This document shows positions 5,676-12,857 of a DNA stretch of 16,601 bases, piece by piece (the stretch's first letter is position 1; every line of letters starts with the position of its first letter). The notes under the pieces are model-generated. The model searched no databases, had not been told where the DNA came from, and saw nothing but the letters and a program-made list of their open reading frames with translations. Source of the DNA: RGIG1995 sp045658315 (GTDB taxonomy: Bacteria; Bacillota; Clostridia; Oscillospirales; CAG-272); NCBI GenBank assembly GCA_045658315.1, contig JAZOUV010000028.1:1-16601 (forward strand), given 5' to 3'. A program made the position numbers and the translations under genes.

Positions 5676-7862
5676 ATGAAAAAATTTATCATTGCCATTT
5701 CCATCATCGTTGTCCTTGTTATGCTGTATGATACCTGTTATTATCGTCTGGGACTCTATATAGATTTTCAGCCGCAAAAAGAAGTCACAACATTTATCAA
5801 AACAGAAGATGATAAAATACTTCTTAACAAAGGCAACGGATACAAAGAATTTGAAATTAAAGGCGTTAATATGGGTTCGGGAATACCGGGCGAATGGTCA
5901 ACCGATTTCGCTATTGATAAAGAAACATACCTCCGTTGGTTTGATCAGATAAAAGATTTGGGTGCCAATACCGTAAGAATTTATACCGTTCAGAACGACA
6001 CTTTTTACAATGCTTTTTATGAATATAATCATGAAAATCCCGATCCGCTCTATCTTATTCACGGTGTTTGGGTAAATGATTACGTGCTTAATTCACATCG
6101 TGATGCTTATGACGAGAAATTCTTTGATACTTTGCTTGAGGATTCAAAAACTGTTATAGACGTTCTCCACGGAAGAAAAAAGATAAATCTCGGAAGAATG
6201 GCATCGGCAGGGCATGGAACCTATAATAAGGATATTTCTCCTTGGGTGCTGGGATATATTCTCGGCGTGGAATGGGAAGACGTTACCGTCGTGTTCACGG
6301 ATGAGAAATATAAGAATAATAGCAAATACAATTCCTATAATGGCAAGTATATGTATACCACCGAAGATGCTTCGCCGTTTGAAGCATTACTTGCAAAGCT
6401 TGGCGATAAAGTGATCGAATATGAATCAGAAAAATACAAAGTGCAAAAATTGGTCGCTTTTTCTAACTGGCCGACAACCGACCCATTCTATTATCCCGAG
6501 CAAGTAACAAAATTTTTTATGAAATGTGCACAGGTCGATGTGGAAAACATCAAAACAACAGACGCGTTTTTATCGGGTCAGTTTGTTTCATACCATATTT
6601 ATCCCTACTACCCCGATTATTTGGTGCACATAAAGGATTGGGGAAATTTTAAGACCAACATTAATATCGCTGATTTTTATGAAAACGGCGTATTGAACAC
6701 GTATAAAGCATATTTGTCGATGATAAAAAACCATCATTCTATGCCCGTAGTCATCTCCGAATTCGGTGTTTCTACAGGCAGAGGAATGGCTCAGGTAGAT
6801 GTCAATACCGGCAGAAACCAAGGTCATATGTCGGAAACCGAACAAGGTGATGCACTGGTACGGTGTTATAACGATATCATGGACGTCGGTTGTGCAGGTA
6901 GTTGTGTATTTACATGGCAAGATGAATGGTTTAAGCGCACTTGGAACACGATGCACGCTGTTAATCTTATGCGCACGCCATATTGGTCGGATTATCAAAC
7001 GAATGAGCAGTATTTCGGCCTGTTATCCTTTGATCCGGGCAAAGAGCAGTCGGTCTGCTACGTGGATGGCGATATATCAGAATGGAAAGAGGACGATGTT
7101 GTTTTTGCTAAGGAAGATTTAAGCTTGTCCCTCAAATATGATGAACGGTTTATCTATCTTCTTGCAAAGAAAAACCATTTCAATTTTGAAAAAGATACGT
7201 TATATTTACCACTTGATATTACCCCGAAAAGCGGCAGCAGTTACTGCGAAAACAACGGTCTGTTATTTGACCGCGCAGCCGATTTTTTAATTACCATAAG
7301 CGGCAAAGATAATAGCAGACTTCAGGTTCAGGAGCGTTATGAAGCGCTTCGCTCCACTTATAGCGAAAACGTTTATAAATTTGATACGTATATTGAAGAA
7401 AATATTCCAGATAAGGATTCTCCCAAATTTGTTAATATTGATATGATATTAAAGGCAGAGATTTTTTCGGATGAATCGGGAACCGAAGTAAAATCAGAGG
7501 TTTTTGAAACCGGAATCTTGACTTACGGAAATGCCAATCCAAATGCCAAAGACTATAATTCCCTTGCTGATTTTATCGTAAACGGCGATTATGTAGAGAT
7601 CAAACTGCCTTGGCAGCTACTTAATTTTGCCGACCCGTCCCGTATGACTATTCACGACGATTATTACGACGATAATTACGGAATTGAATATATTACAATT
7701 GATGAAATGTATATTGGCTTATCGGACGGAACAAACGGCAGAAGGATTCCGCTTTATGCTCAAAAATTAGAGGGTTGGGAGAACAAGGTTACCTATCACG
7801 AAAGGCTTAAACCGTCTTATTATATTTTGCAGAGCGTATGGAGGGAAAAAGATGAAGGTTGA
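5676..7862 (+). CDS. Membrane-anchored TIM-barrel glycoside-hydrolase-like protein with C-terminal beta-sandwich
   Basis: 728 residues. The ATG at 5676 follows AAAGGA (5665-5670). Residues 4-19 form an uncleaved-looking signal anchor. Residues ~55-450 look like a (beta/alpha)8 barrel of the GH-A type (GH5/GH2-like): GVNMGSG (63-69), LGANTVRIYT (95-104), LGYILGVEWE (192-201) with Glu199 or Glu201 as candidate acid/base, SYHIYPYYP (305-313), VVISEFGVSTG (358-368) with Glu362 as candidate nucleophile, and FTWQDEW (412-418). Residues ~455-728 have a second, mainly beta module beginning VDGDISEW (463-470), a pattern of CBM9/DOMON-like domains. Exopolysaccharide operons usually carry a glycosidase acting on their own polymer (as BcsZ or PelA do), and that is the likely role. 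I cannot assign a substrate. It overlaps the next gene by 11 bases. Confidence 0.75.
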   Translation: MKKFIIAISIIVVLVMLYDTCYYRLGLYIDFQPQKEVTTFIKTEDDKILLNKGNGYKEFEIKGVNMGSGIPGEWSTDFAIDKETYLRWFDQIKDLGANTVRIYTVQNDTFYNAFYEYNHENPDPLYLIHGVWVNDYVLNSHRDAYDEKFFDTLLEDSKTVIDVLHGRKKINLGRMASAGHGTYNKDISPWVLGYILGVEWEDVTVVFTDEKYKNNSKYNSYNGKYMYTTEDASPFEALLAKLGDKVIEYESEKYKVQKLVAFSNWPTTDPFYYPEQVTKFFMKCAQVDVENIKTTDAFLSGQFVSYHIYPYYPDYLVHIKDWGNFKTNINIADFYENGVLNTYKAYLSMIKNHHSMPVVISEFGVSTGRGMAQVDVNTGRNQGHMSETEQGDALVRCYNDIMDVGCAGSCVFTWQDEWFKRTWNTMHAVNLMRTPYWSDYQTNEQYFGLLSFDPGKEQSVCYVDGDISEWKEDDVVFAKEDLSLSLKYDERFIYLLAKKNHFNFEKDTLYLPLDITPKSGSSYCENNGLLFDRAADFLITISGKDNSRLQVQERYEALRSTYSENVYKFDTYIEENIPDKDSPKFVNIDMILKAEIFSDESGTEVKSEVFETGILTYGNANPNAKDYNSLADFIVNGDYVEIKLPWQLLNFADPSRMTIHDDYYDDNYGIEYITIDEMYIGLSDGTNGRRIPLYAQKLEGWENKVTYHERLKPSYYILQSVWREKDEG

Positions 7863-8946
7863 AATACTGATTTATGCTTATCTCGCCATATGTGTCGCTA
7901 TGATTATATTTAATATTGTGTGCATTTTTGTGTTTCGCAAAAAGGATAAAAACATCGAAAAGCGAAGCATAGATTTCACAGATGGTATCGAAGAACAATT
8001 AAGTAAGGATACGATTGATGAGGCACACAAGAAGTTTCTTTGCAAGAAATTAAAGAAAATTAATCACATGATGGCTTTTGACGAAACACTTGAAAAACTT
8101 TATGCGCAAAAGCCCGAGCAGGTTCAAAACTATATTATGAAGCTAAGTTCCGTATTCGTTTTTCTAACCTTTAAATACAGCGAGAAAAATAAAATACAAG
8201 CGGCTTATTTTCCTTATATAATCAAGAAATACAATGTATTTAAGGGTGCATACATAAGTGTTGTAATAGATTCTCTTATAGAACTTGTTAAAGAGCCAAA
8301 CTTATATTGCCGTGAAAATGCATTACAGGCGCTTTATTCCATAGGAGATACACAGAGCGTAATAAAAGCACTTAAAATATTAGATAGAATAGGTGGTTTT
8401 CATCACTCAAAAATGATTGGCGACGGCCTTTTGTCTTTCGGCGGAGAAAGAGAGTTACTTGATGAAAAGCTCTGGCAGAGCTTTAATGAGTTTTCTTTAA
8501 GTCTTAAACTGCCGATTCTTGATTATTTTCGTTTTAGCTCTGATGCGCATAAAGAAAAGATGTTGCACATTATGAATGACAAGGGAGAAAATCAGGAGTT
8601 GCGTTTCAGCACCATTCGATATTTTGCAAAATACCATTATGAACCTGCACTTGATTGTTTATATGGCTTTGCCACCGATAATTCACCTATATGGGAATAT
8701 AAAGCAATTGCGGCAACTGCACTTGGGAATTATCCATCTGTAAAGACAGAAGAAATTTTGAGGGATTTGCTTTGCGACAGGAATTGGTATGTGCGCTATA
8801 ACGCTGCGGATAGTCTCGAACGACTGGGCGTTAAATACGAGGAAATGATTGATGTTTTCGAAGGTGGCGACCGCTATGCCTCCGAAATGCTCCGTTATCG
8901 TTTTGACCGCAAAAAACTAAAAGAAAAGGAGGCGGTAACCGTATGA
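7852..8946 (+). CDS. Membrane-anchored HEAT-repeat protein
   Basis: 364 residues. The ATG at 7852 lies inside the previous gene's end, with GGAGGG (7840-7845) seven bases upstream. One N-terminal transmembrane helix (residues ~5-28, ending in FRKKDK) predicts a cytoplasmic body. Residues ~150-350 are helical pairs of HEAT/armadillo type, clearest at LYCRENALQALYSIGDTQSV, YKAIAATALGNYP and LLCDRNWYVRYNAADSLERLG. HEAT solenoids are protein-binding scaffolds. Its stop overlaps the GT2 start (ATGA), so equal amounts are likely, and direct contact with the polymerase is the natural hypothesis. It would then play the part that TPR or other scaffold proteins play in known exopolysaccharide synthases. 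The family call is firm for the C-terminal half; residues 30-150 are helical with no motif I know. Confidence 0.78.
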   Translation: MKVEILIYAYLAICVAMIIFNIVCIFVFRKKDKNIEKRSIDFTDGIEEQLSKDTIDEAHKKFLCKKLKKINHMMAFDETLEKLYAQKPEQVQNYIMKLSSVFVFLTFKYSEKNKIQAAYFPYIIKKYNVFKGAYISVVIDSLIELVKEPNLYCRENALQALYSIGDTQSVIKALKILDRIGGFHHSKMIGDGLLSFGGERELLDEKLWQSFNEFSLSLKLPILDYFRFSSDAHKEKMLHIMNDKGENQELRFSTIRYFAKYHYEPALDCLYGFATDNSPIWEYKAIAATALGNYPSVKTEEILRDLLCDRNWYVRYNAADSLERLGVKYEEMIDVFEGGDRYASEMLRYRFDRKKLKEKEAVTV

Positions 8947-10361
8947 TAAGTGACAACGCTTTTATGATTGTAAAAACCATACTGGATTATATAAATATAT
9001 TTTTTGTTATTTATCTTATTGGTTATTCCTCGTTTCTTTTTCTGGCGGTGGTTGTTGGCTCCTCGGAACTTTACAAAAAAAGACATCAGGAAAAACTGAA
9101 AAACACACTGCTTCAAAATTATTATGTGCCCATTAGCATTATTGTTCCTGCATATAACGAAGAAGTAACAGTAGTGGAAACGGTTAAATCCTTGCTTGCT
9201 CTGGAATATAAACTCTATGAAATCGTTGTCGTGGATGACGGCTCAAAAGACAACACTTCGCAGAAACTTATTGAAGCGTTTGATATGAAACCTATCCGTC
9301 GCCCAATTCATAGAAAAATAAACTGTCAAACAGAAGAATTTGTTTATGAATCGGTTAGCGAAAAGGTGCCGCTCACACTCATCAGAAAGAAAAACGGTGG
9401 CAAAGCCGATTCGCTGAATATGGGCATCAACGCTTGTAAGTTCCCTTATTTTATTTGCATGGATGCCGATTCGGTTTTGCAGTATGATTCGCTAAGTAAA
9501 ATTTCTCGTCCTATTTTAGAACAAGAAAACATCGTGGCTGTCGGCGGTGTAGTCAGACCTGCTAATAGCGTTACGTTAGAGCATGGTAAAGTTTTGAATT
9601 ATAAGTTACCGAGCAATGTTCTTGCTTGCATGCAGGTGCTTGAGTATGACCGTTCTTTTCTTGCTTCACGTATTTTGTTTGATAAATTCAATGGTTCTCT
9701 TATCATTTCGGGTGCATTCGGTCTCTTTAAGAAGGACGTTGTGATTGCTGCAGGCGGATATGATCATTCTACAATGGGCGAGGATATGGAGCTTGTTGTA
9801 AAGCTACACGAGTACTGCACCTTGAACGAAATTCCATATTGTGTCAAATATGCTACTGATGCGATTTGCTGGTCCCAGGTGCCCGAAAGACTTAAAGACC
9901 TTTGCAAACAAAGAAAACGTTGGCATTTGGGGTTGTTCCAAAGCATGTGGAAGCACAAAGTTATGCTGTTTAATGCTAAATTTGGAGCCGTTAGTTTTGT
10001 TTCGTTTTTTTATTTTCTTCTCTATGAGTTGTTATCCCCATTTATTGAGATCTTCGGCATACTGACAATGGTGCTTGCATTTATATTTGATTTGATCAAT
10101 GTGCCGTTTATGATTTTGTTTTTCGCAATTTATGCTGTATTTGGTTGTATTTTAACTCTAACCGCATTTTTTGCAAGAACACAGACAATAGACCTCAAAA
10201 TATCGGCAATGGATGCCCTGAAAGCGGTTTTGTTATGCTTTTTTGAGATTACTTTTTTGCGATTTATTATGGCATTTGTCCGAGCAACCGCTTTTTTGGG
10301 TTATAAAAAGAAAAAACTGAATTGGGGCAGAATTGAACGCAAAAAAATCAATGTAAAATAA
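8943..10361 (+). CDS. Processive GT2 glycosyltransferase (polysaccharide synthase)
   Basis: 472 residues. The ATG at 8943 has AAGGAGG (8926-8932) ten bases upstream and overlaps the previous stop by 4 bases. The order is an N-terminal membrane segment (9-38), a GT-A catalytic domain (62-340) and three or four C-terminal membrane segments (345-375, 378-410, 425-452). Processive beta-glycosyltransferase motifs are complete: VDDG (97-100), DAD (174-176), GED (279-281, the catalytic-base position) and QRKRW (323-327), the Q-x-x-R-W that holds the growing chain. This architecture is shared with cellulose, hyaluronan, chitin and poly-GlcNAc synthases, which polymerise from a UDP-sugar and export the chain. 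There is no PilZ domain or C-terminal extension, so unlike BcsA it has no evident c-di-GMP site of its own. The sugar cannot be told from the sequence. It is the core enzyme of the operon. Confidence 0.9.
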   Translation: MISDNAFMIVKTILDYINIFFVIYLIGYSSFLFLAVVVGSSELYKKRHQEKLKNTLLQNYYVPISIIVPAYNEEVTVVETVKSLLALEYKLYEIVVVDDGSKDNTSQKLIEAFDMKPIRRPIHRKINCQTEEFVYESVSEKVPLTLIRKKNGGKADSLNMGINACKFPYFICMDADSVLQYDSLSKISRPILEQENIVAVGGVVRPANSVTLEHGKVLNYKLPSNVLACMQVLEYDRSFLASRILFDKFNGSLIISGAFGLFKKDVVIAAGGYDHSTMGEDMELVVKLHEYCTLNEIPYCVKYATDAICWSQVPERLKDLCKQRKRWHLGLFQSMWKHKVMLFNAKFGAVSFVSFFYFLLYELLSPFIEIFGILTMVLAFIFDLINVPFMILFFAIYAVFGCILTLTAFFARTQTIDLKISAMDALKAVLLCFFEITFLRFIMAFVRATAFLGYKKKKLNWGRIERKKINVK

Positions 10362-10374
10362 GGAGTAAACAGTT

Positions 10375-10842
10375 ATGCAAAAGAAGTTACTTAGAACCTC
10401 GCTTTTCGGCTTTTCTAAAACAGAAGTATGTGATTATATTGCGAGAGTAAATGATGAATTTAATGGTAAAATCGACCTGATCACCGCAGAGCATACCAAG
10501 GAAAGAAATGAATTGACAGCACAAATTGCTGCACTTAATGAAGAGATCAACAAATATAAACAAGCAAATGCCGATATTGCTCAAGCGCTTTTTGATGCAC
10601 AGCAATATGCAACCGAGTTGAAAGCAAAAGCGGATGGCGAATATAAAGAGGCTCAGGATGAACTTCTTGCTCTCAAGGAAGCCGAGACGGACAAATTGAA
10701 TACATATCGTGAAATAATTGAAAACGTCAGAAAAGAAATTGTTTCCGTACTTTCCGATATAGATGATAAATTGGCTGCCGAGACAGTCAAAACCGAAGAC
10801 TTGATAGCAGAATACAACTCCGAAGAAGGAATCGCAGTATGA
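10375..10842 (+). CDS. DivIVA-like coiled-coil protein
   Basis: 155 residues. The ATG at 10375 follows AAGGAG (10360-10365). The N-terminus LRTSLFGFSKTEVCDYIARV (residues 5-24) resembles the DivIVA/GpsB membrane-targeting domain (pattern F-x-x-x-x-x-G-[FY]-x-x-x-E-V-x-x-[FY]-[IL]). Residues ~30-130 are an almost uninterrupted coiled coil rich in Ala, Glu and Lys. There is no membrane helix. DivIVA-type proteins sense curved membrane at septa and poles and position other proteins, so it may place the exopolysaccharide machine at a cell pole or division site. The stop overlaps the next start (ATGA). It is shorter than housekeeping DivIVA and is probably a dedicated paralog. DivIVA assignment rests on the short N-terminal pattern, so it is moderate. 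Confidence 0.65.
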   Translation: MQKKLLRTSLFGFSKTEVCDYIARVNDEFNGKIDLITAEHTKERNELTAQIAALNEEINKYKQANADIAQALFDAQQYATELKAKADGEYKEAQDELLALKEAETDKLNTYREIIENVRKEIVSVLSDIDDKLAAETVKTEDLIAEYNSEEGIAV

Positions 10843-12725
10843 AAAGGCTGATTGTTTCGGTAATTTTCTTGTTAAGTGTTCTTTTTGCCTGTATTCCCGT
10901 TTCTGCTGAGGTAATGTCTACAAGGGAACCGACGGCGGCTGATACAATTTATATAGCCGGTAATCCTAATATGTATCCTTTGGAATTTTATAACGAAAAA
11001 ACCGAGTGTTATGAAGGTATCTTGCCAAAGATATATGAGCAAATAAGCGAGCAGACAGGGATAGACTTTTCTTATGTTTCTGCCGACAGCAAAGACAGAC
11101 AAAAAGAACTTTGTGAAAATTTTCAGGTGGAAATTGCCTCTGCACACCATAAAGGAGATATTTCTCTTTCTAAAGAAATAGAACTGTTTTCTTATGATAA
11201 AGACGGTAAAAAACAAACGGTTTGTATCGGCTTTACCAAAATAATGGATCCCGATATGGTGGCCGTCGTAGAGACGGCGGTTCAAATTGCCGATAAAAAC
11301 GCGTGGATGTCTGCTGCTATGAAGCTTGAAGATAAAGCACAGTCTGCCGAAATCGTTCCGTGGCTTATAATTGCCATCAGTGTTTTAGTTCTTGCTTTGA
11401 TTACTATGTTCGTTTATATTATTGTGAAACGCCACCGTAATCACGCGCAGAATCAAACCAAAATGACCGACTCACTTACCGGTATCGGCAATTTGAGTTA
11501 TTTTGAGGAATGTTATTCTCATCATATTTCGAGTGCGATGCGCTCATTATATTATGTGGCATATATTGCAATTGATATTGAGAAAATAGAAACCTATTTC
11601 GGCTTGCCCGAATCTGAAGAATTGCAACGCTATGCGGCGGCCACTATGACAGGGATACTTAAAGATGACGATTTTGCTTCTCGAATTGACAACGGCGTAT
11701 TTGCTTGTTGCTTTATGTGCCCTGATACGCAACGTGCAATCGAAAGTATGACAGAACTCATAAGAAATCTTAATAGCTATAACGGAAGTTTTTCAAAGGA
11801 TAACGGCGTTTTGTTCAGGGGCGGTGTTTACCCTCTTGATAAACAAAACCTCCCTACAGAAACCGTTATTTACAATGCCCGTCAAGGATATCTTCTTGCC
11901 GTGAATGAGGACAAGGATGTTTGCTTGTGCGATAAAAACACTCTAAACCGCGTATCTATCAAAAGCAGACTTCAAAAGAAGATATCTAAAGCTTTGGAAA
12001 ATGAAGAATTCCAAATTTATCTTCAATTTGTATTTGACACAAAGAAAAAGAAACTGTGCGGAGCAGAAGTGCTGTCCCGTTGGCATAGCTTAGAAGAGGG
12101 TGTGTTGTCACCGGCGAATTATATTGAAGATATGAAACTTGCGGGTATGATCGATAAACTTGATTTTTATATTTTTGAAAATACCTGTAAGATGCTCGCC
12201 AATTGGAAAAACACCGATTTTAAAAAGCTATATCTTTCTTGCAACTTTACACGAACAACCCTTTCACATCCAACTTTTTTAGAAGAGTTCGAAGAAGCTC
12301 TGTCAAAATATGACTTTGACAGAAAAAATCTTCTTATTGAATTGACAGAAGATGCTTTGGTTAGTGATAGTTCTGTTGCCTATAAAAATATATTGGGTAT
12401 TAAAAAACTCGGTTGCAGAATTGCTCTTGATGATTTTGGAAGTGGATACACCTCATTTAGCGATTTGTGTGATTATCCGATTGATGTCATCAAGATAGAT
12501 CGACATATCGTTGCAAAATCGGTTTCTCATCGAGGAAATGCAGTTCTTATTGGTATCATTCGTATGGCTCACGATTTAGGGATTTCTGTTTTGTGTGAAG
12601 GAATTGAAAACGAAGTCGAAAACCAAAAGGTGACCGATGCCGAATGCGATTATATCCAAGGCTTCTTGTATTCCCACGTTTTACCGCTTGAAAATGCGCT
12701 GGATTTTTATACAAATAGAAAATAA
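10839..12725 (+). CDS. Membrane sensor with SBP-like domain, degenerate GGDEF and intact EAL (c-di-GMP phosphodiesterase)
   Basis: 628 residues. The ATG at 10839 overlaps the previous stop by 4 bases. A signal peptide or anchor occupies 1-23. An extracytoplasmic domain (30-170) begins like a family-3 solute-binding protein (DTIYIAGNPNMYPLEF, then EGILPKIYEQISEQTGIDF) but at ~140 residues is shorter than the usual two-lobed domain. A transmembrane helix lies at 173-197. The GGDEF domain (~207-365) keeps LTGIGN (213-218) but has RIDNGVF (282-288) in place of RxGGDEF, so it cannot act as a cyclase. The EAL domain (~375-628) retains the catalytic set: Q396, E410 (motif EVL), N469, E501 and E504, D531-D532 in DDFGSGY, K552, E587 and Q607. 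It should hydrolyse c-di-GMP to pGpG, with the dead GGDEF perhaps sensing GTP or another nucleotide. As the last gene of a riboswitch-controlled operon it could close a feedback loop. It is followed by a perfect terminator. Confidence 0.88.
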   Translation: MKRLIVSVIFLLSVLFACIPVSAEVMSTREPTAADTIYIAGNPNMYPLEFYNEKTECYEGILPKIYEQISEQTGIDFSYVSADSKDRQKELCENFQVEIASAHHKGDISLSKEIELFSYDKDGKKQTVCIGFTKIMDPDMVAVVETAVQIADKNAWMSAAMKLEDKAQSAEIVPWLIIAISVLVLALITMFVYIIVKRHRNHAQNQTKMTDSLTGIGNLSYFEECYSHHISSAMRSLYYVAYIAIDIEKIETYFGLPESEELQRYAAATMTGILKDDDFASRIDNGVFACCFMCPDTQRAIESMTELIRNLNSYNGSFSKDNGVLFRGGVYPLDKQNLPTETVIYNARQGYLLAVNEDKDVCLCDKNTLNRVSIKSRLQKKISKALENEEFQIYLQFVFDTKKKKLCGAEVLSRWHSLEEGVLSPANYIEDMKLAGMIDKLDFYIFENTCKMLANWKNTDFKKLYLSCNFTRTTLSHPTFLEEFEEALSKYDFDRKNLLIELTEDALVSDSSVAYKNILGIKKLGCRIALDDFGSGYTSFSDLCDYPIDVIKIDRHIVAKSVSHRGNAVLIGIIRMAHDLGISVLCEGIENEVENQKVTDAECDYIQGFLYSHVLPLENALDFYTNRK

Positions 12726-12730
12726 TTGTT

Positions 12731-12766
12731 GAAGCCACGGCAAAAAATTGCCGTGGCTTCTATTTT
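12731..12766 (+). terminator. Intrinsic terminator ending the 8-gene operon
   Basis: GAAGCCACGGCAA (12731-12743) pairs perfectly with TTGCCGTGGCTTC (12748-12760), 13 bp, loop AAAA, tail TATTTTG. It lies 5 bases after the phosphodiesterase stop and separates it from the next transcription unit. The upstream A run gives it some activity on the other strand as well. Confidence 0.93.
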
Positions 12767-12789
12767 GTGACAAATTATATGAATAATAG

Positions 12790-12818
12790 TTGCCATAATA
12801 TTTCATTTGTGCTATACT
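12790..12818 (+). promoter_or_regulatory. Promoter of the dCache-GGDEF-EAL gene
   Basis: TTGCCA at 12790-12795, 17-base spacer, TATACT at 12813-12818. Start near 12825, leaving a leader of only about 33 nt, too short for a riboswitch. So this gene, unlike the operon before it, appears to be expressed without cyclic-dinucleotide control of its leader. Confidence 0.65.
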
Positions 12819-12857
12819 TATAATGTAAAATTATATTTATTCTCTGGTGGTAGCAAA

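Noticed and set aside
6588..6998. Reverse-strand ORF of 136 codons inside the glycosidase-like gene
   Set aside because: Antisense shadow of a well-supported coding region; composition (His- and Ile-rich) is not protein-like and no ribosome site is seen.
12819..12824. TATAAT at 12819 as the -10 box of the last gene
   Set aside because: Spacing to TTGCCA would be 23 bases; TATACT at 12813 gives 17. It may still be used as an extended or alternative start.
12807..12857. TTG at 12807 as start of the dCache-GGDEF-EAL gene
   Set aside because: It lies between the -35 and -10 boxes, so it would not be transcribed from the promoter seen; ATG 12858 opens with the membrane anchor.
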